Positions 51,223-52,885 of a stretch of 52,885 nt of DNA are shown here, one piece after another. The stretch comes from an uncultured Collinsella sp. (lineage in GTDB: Bacteria > Actinomycetota > Coriobacteriia > Coriobacteriales > Coriobacteriaceae), in contig UQXA01000010.1 in NCBI GenBank assembly GCA_900544865.1, positions 1-52,885 on the forward strand, read 5' to 3'. The notes beneath the pieces are model-generated. The model saw nothing but the letters and a program-made list of their open reading frames with translations. It was not told where the DNA came from and made no database searches. Position 1 is the first letter of the stretch, and the number at the start of each line of letters is the position of its first letter. A program made the position numbers and the translations under genes.

Positions 51223-51739
51223 GGTTATCACACTCCTCAAGATTGAAGTTGATTCGTTTTTCTACATACCATTCCTGCTTGACCCAAGCGATAACAAACA
51301 GAACGGTAAAAGCGAATAGGGTCACAAAAGCCGCTTCAAATCGAAAAGATTCCGGCAGCAACGATGCGAGCAGAACAATGACGAGCAAAACACCCGCCCC
51401 AGCCATACTGCGATACATGTTTGAAATCATTAGGAGCTGTTCGACCTTAGGATCGTTTTTCTGAGCATACGCAAAGGCAGAATAGTCCCGTTTTCTGGTA
51501 GGCTTCAGGTTTTGAACCAACGGCTCAATGCAGAGAGAGCCAATCCGTGAAGCAATAAGCCCGAGAACATAACTCATCACAGATAACGCCATCCAGTTAG
51601 AACAATCGATAAAACTGCCCAACGGTGTCTGACTGGCGAAATATGTTACGAGTGCGCCCGGTATGAGCACATTGAACAGGTCGTAAGCAGAAATCTTCCC
51701 AAGCAACTCATTAAGAAAGTTATTGACCAATAATCTCAC
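51209..51739 (-). CDS. Membrane protein paired with the MBL-fold gene
   Basis: The 176-residue protein has about four membrane segments: AYDLFNVLIPGALVTYFA, ALSVMSYVLGLIASRIGSL, AGVLLVIVLLASLLP and AFVTLFAFTVLFVIAWV. A cytoplasmic basic loop (LKPTRKRDYSAFAYAQ) lies between the second and third. No family is recognised. GGAGG lies too close to GTG 51739 and about 10 nt before TTG 51730, so the start is uncertain by three codons. It overlaps the MBL-fold gene, so the two products likely act together, perhaps as a membrane anchor or pore with a soluble enzyme. Confidence 0.75.
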   Translation of the reverse strand: MRLLVNNFLNELLGKISAYDLFNVLIPGALVTYFASQTPLGSFIDCSNWMALSVMSYVLGLIASRIGSLCIEPLVQNLKPTRKRDYSAFAYAQKNDPKVEQLLMISNMYRSMAGAGVLLVIVLLASLLPESFRFEAAFVTLFAFTVLFVIAWVKQEWYVEKRINFNLEECDNHERD

Positions 51740-52588
51740 TCCTCCAATAATCCAGAAGCCATCCTCCGCAATTTTTGCGCACTATCCAGCCCTGCCACGC
51801 AAGTGAAAGGTTGCTGAAGAAAAGCAATTTGTAAATGAGTTAAGCAAACAGGAGCGCATACTGCTGTTGACCAATAAGCGCACACGCCCCTAAAGAAATT
51901 TAATGAACCATCAATATGGCCTCGATTTTGACAGCTATTCCTTCCGACTCCTTCCGAACAATTAGGTTGTAATGGGGAAACGACGCTTCTCGTTGTTTCA
52001 ATTGTAGCCCTTCGCCAGTTCCATATCCTGTATTCTTTTTTGATGATGAGCACAAGATGTTGTGTTTTAACAGGTAAACGCAGCTAAAATAATGCGGAAC
52101 TTATTCACGTGAAATTACGAGTCAGCTCATCCCCTTGTAGACAGCACCCTTGACCTGCATGAAAACATAATTAGACTCAATCGCTTTCGCCCGGTACAAA
52201 GTCATCCACATCGAATACCTGTTCGAAATTAACAAAAGATTTTGCTTGACCAACATGTTGAGACGCCCGCTTATTGCCCGGTCGTAAGCCGCAATAAACT
52301 AGACGGTAGCCTAGCGGACTTATCCTGGAAGGTCGCGGCGGCGAGTCTCGAAGAGGCGCAAGACGGCCTCATGCTGGAGTTGCCGCATCACGCATAGTCA
52401 AAGAAGCACGGGTCAGAACGCCGCCGAGGACTAAAGCGGGCCCGCTCCCTCCCCCTCCCCAACATTCCCCAGATAGTTCGCTGATGTTGACTGGGGTTCC
52501 CGTAAAATAATCCCCAACAAAATATGTGCGGAGTGCTGGCCTGGAGCTGCCTTCGGACCCTATTGTCTGCTCACCGAGAGGCTCCGCT
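51740..52588. other. Long region without an intact gene; probable decayed sequence
   Basis: The left 550 nt are AT-rich like the MBL pair and the right 250 nt are GC-rich, with the change near 52320-52340. A 105-codon minus frame (51736-52053) ends on the ribosome binding site of the next gene but is Cys-rich and unlike a normal protein. A minus frame open over 52177-52368 reads GYRLVYCGLRPGNKRAS and ends FDVDDFVPGESD, coding-like but with no start. A CCCCAG/CTGGGG pair and the promoter of the next gene should lie at about 52450-52570. Confidence 0.5.
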
Positions 52589-52885
52589 ATGAAACGACCC
52601 CTTTACTACCTGCTCTGCGCGATCGCGTGCACGTCCATGGTCGGCGCGACGTTGCCCATGGTAGCCATCGCAGAAGTCATCCAGCCTCGGGCAACAGCCG
52701 GGCAGCAGGCGCAAGCCGACGCCGCGAGCAGCGGCACAGGCAAGGCTGAAGACGGCACCAACACAAATGCGACAGCAGATTCCGCAGAGGACAGCACCGC
52801 AACATCTACCGGCACCAGCCAGACCGACCCCGCGGACGCCAACACCGCAGACGCCGCCACGCCCGGCACCCCCACCCCATCCCTC
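52589..52885 (+). CDS. Secreted low-complexity protein, 5' fragment
   Basis: ATG 52589 has GAGAGG 8 nt upstream. The 99 codons visible run off the end of the window with no stop. Residues 1-29 form a signal peptide (MKRPLYYLLCAIACTSMV, then cleavage near VAIAE). After it comes a Thr/Ala/Asp/Gly/Ser-rich stretch with no regular fold, such as the spacer of a cell-wall protein or adhesin. The minus-strand frame at 52606-52875 is its shadow. The product cannot be named from this part. Confidence 0.8.
   Translation, partial: MKRPLYYLLCAIACTSMVGATLPMVAIAEVIQPRATAGQQAQADAASSGTGKAEDGTNTNATADSAEDSTATSTGTSQTDPADANTADAATPGTPTPSL

Noticed and set aside
51736..52053. 105-codon minus-strand frame as a real gene
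   Set aside because: It has no convincing ribosome binding site, odd Cys-rich composition and no recognisable fold; its overlap with the next start codon may be chance. Kept only as part of the decayed region.
52606..52875. 89-codon minus-strand frame
   Set aside because: Shadow of the secreted-protein gene on plus, made of Ala/Val/Ser codons complementary to its low-complexity stretch.

Overview
The window reads as a contig end from a high-GC Gram-positive gut actinobacterium of the class Coriobacteriia, most likely Collinsella or a close relative. This rests on gene content and order, GTG/TTG starts, GC-rich core genes and the coriobacterial style of the proteins; I could not run a taxonomic search. 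Bases 1-49 are not genomic. They are an Illumina Nextera i5 adapter, so the contig truly begins at base 50 inside ffh. Nearly every gene is on the minus strand, so transcription runs from high to low coordinates.

Core block, 50-25710. Read in the direction of transcription, rimP-nusA-infB-rbfA-nrnA-truB-ribF-dnaG-rpoD (25710 to 14190) is a tightly packed transcription, translation and replication operon. It has a clear sigma-70 promoter and a terminator-like hairpin in its leader, which suggests NusA feedback. A tRNA-Asn follows. Next come an Asp23-family gene, a FakA-type kinase, recG, rsmD, coaD, a coiled-coil gene, yceD, rpmF, plsX, acpP, rnc, smc, ftsY and ffh (13731 to 50), which join lipid synthesis, ribosome maturation, chromosome condensation and membrane targeting.

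Middle block, 25900-36600. leuS has an unusual nested inverted repeat in its leader. An IMP dehydrogenase (guaB), a small ModE-like regulator, a degenerate Cys/Met-metabolism PLP enzyme and a sucrose locus follow (GH32 hydrolase, PTS EIIBC, LacI regulator, two identical operator sites). Two copies of an unnamed structured element of about 100 nt (28801-28907 and 36495-36594) share a conserved core held by stems that differ in sequence but stay paired.

Accessory block, 36639-52885. One overlapping eight-gene operon encodes a Gram-positive type Pel exopolysaccharide machine (pelD, pelE, a DUF2194 deacetylase-like protein, pelF, pelG) followed without a break by a CotH-kinase lipoprotein, a VTC polyphosphate-polymerase-like protein and a DUF4956 membrane protein. 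A run of eight G at the pelD/pelE junction puts pelD out of frame with its expected stop, so it is either an assembly error or a phase-variable switch. Upstream lies a probable defence island: an RloA-like ATPase with an RloB partner, and an AT-rich pair of a metallo-beta-lactamase-fold protein and a multi-spanning membrane protein. Decayed-looking DNA follows, and then the start of a secreted low-complexity protein that runs off the right end.
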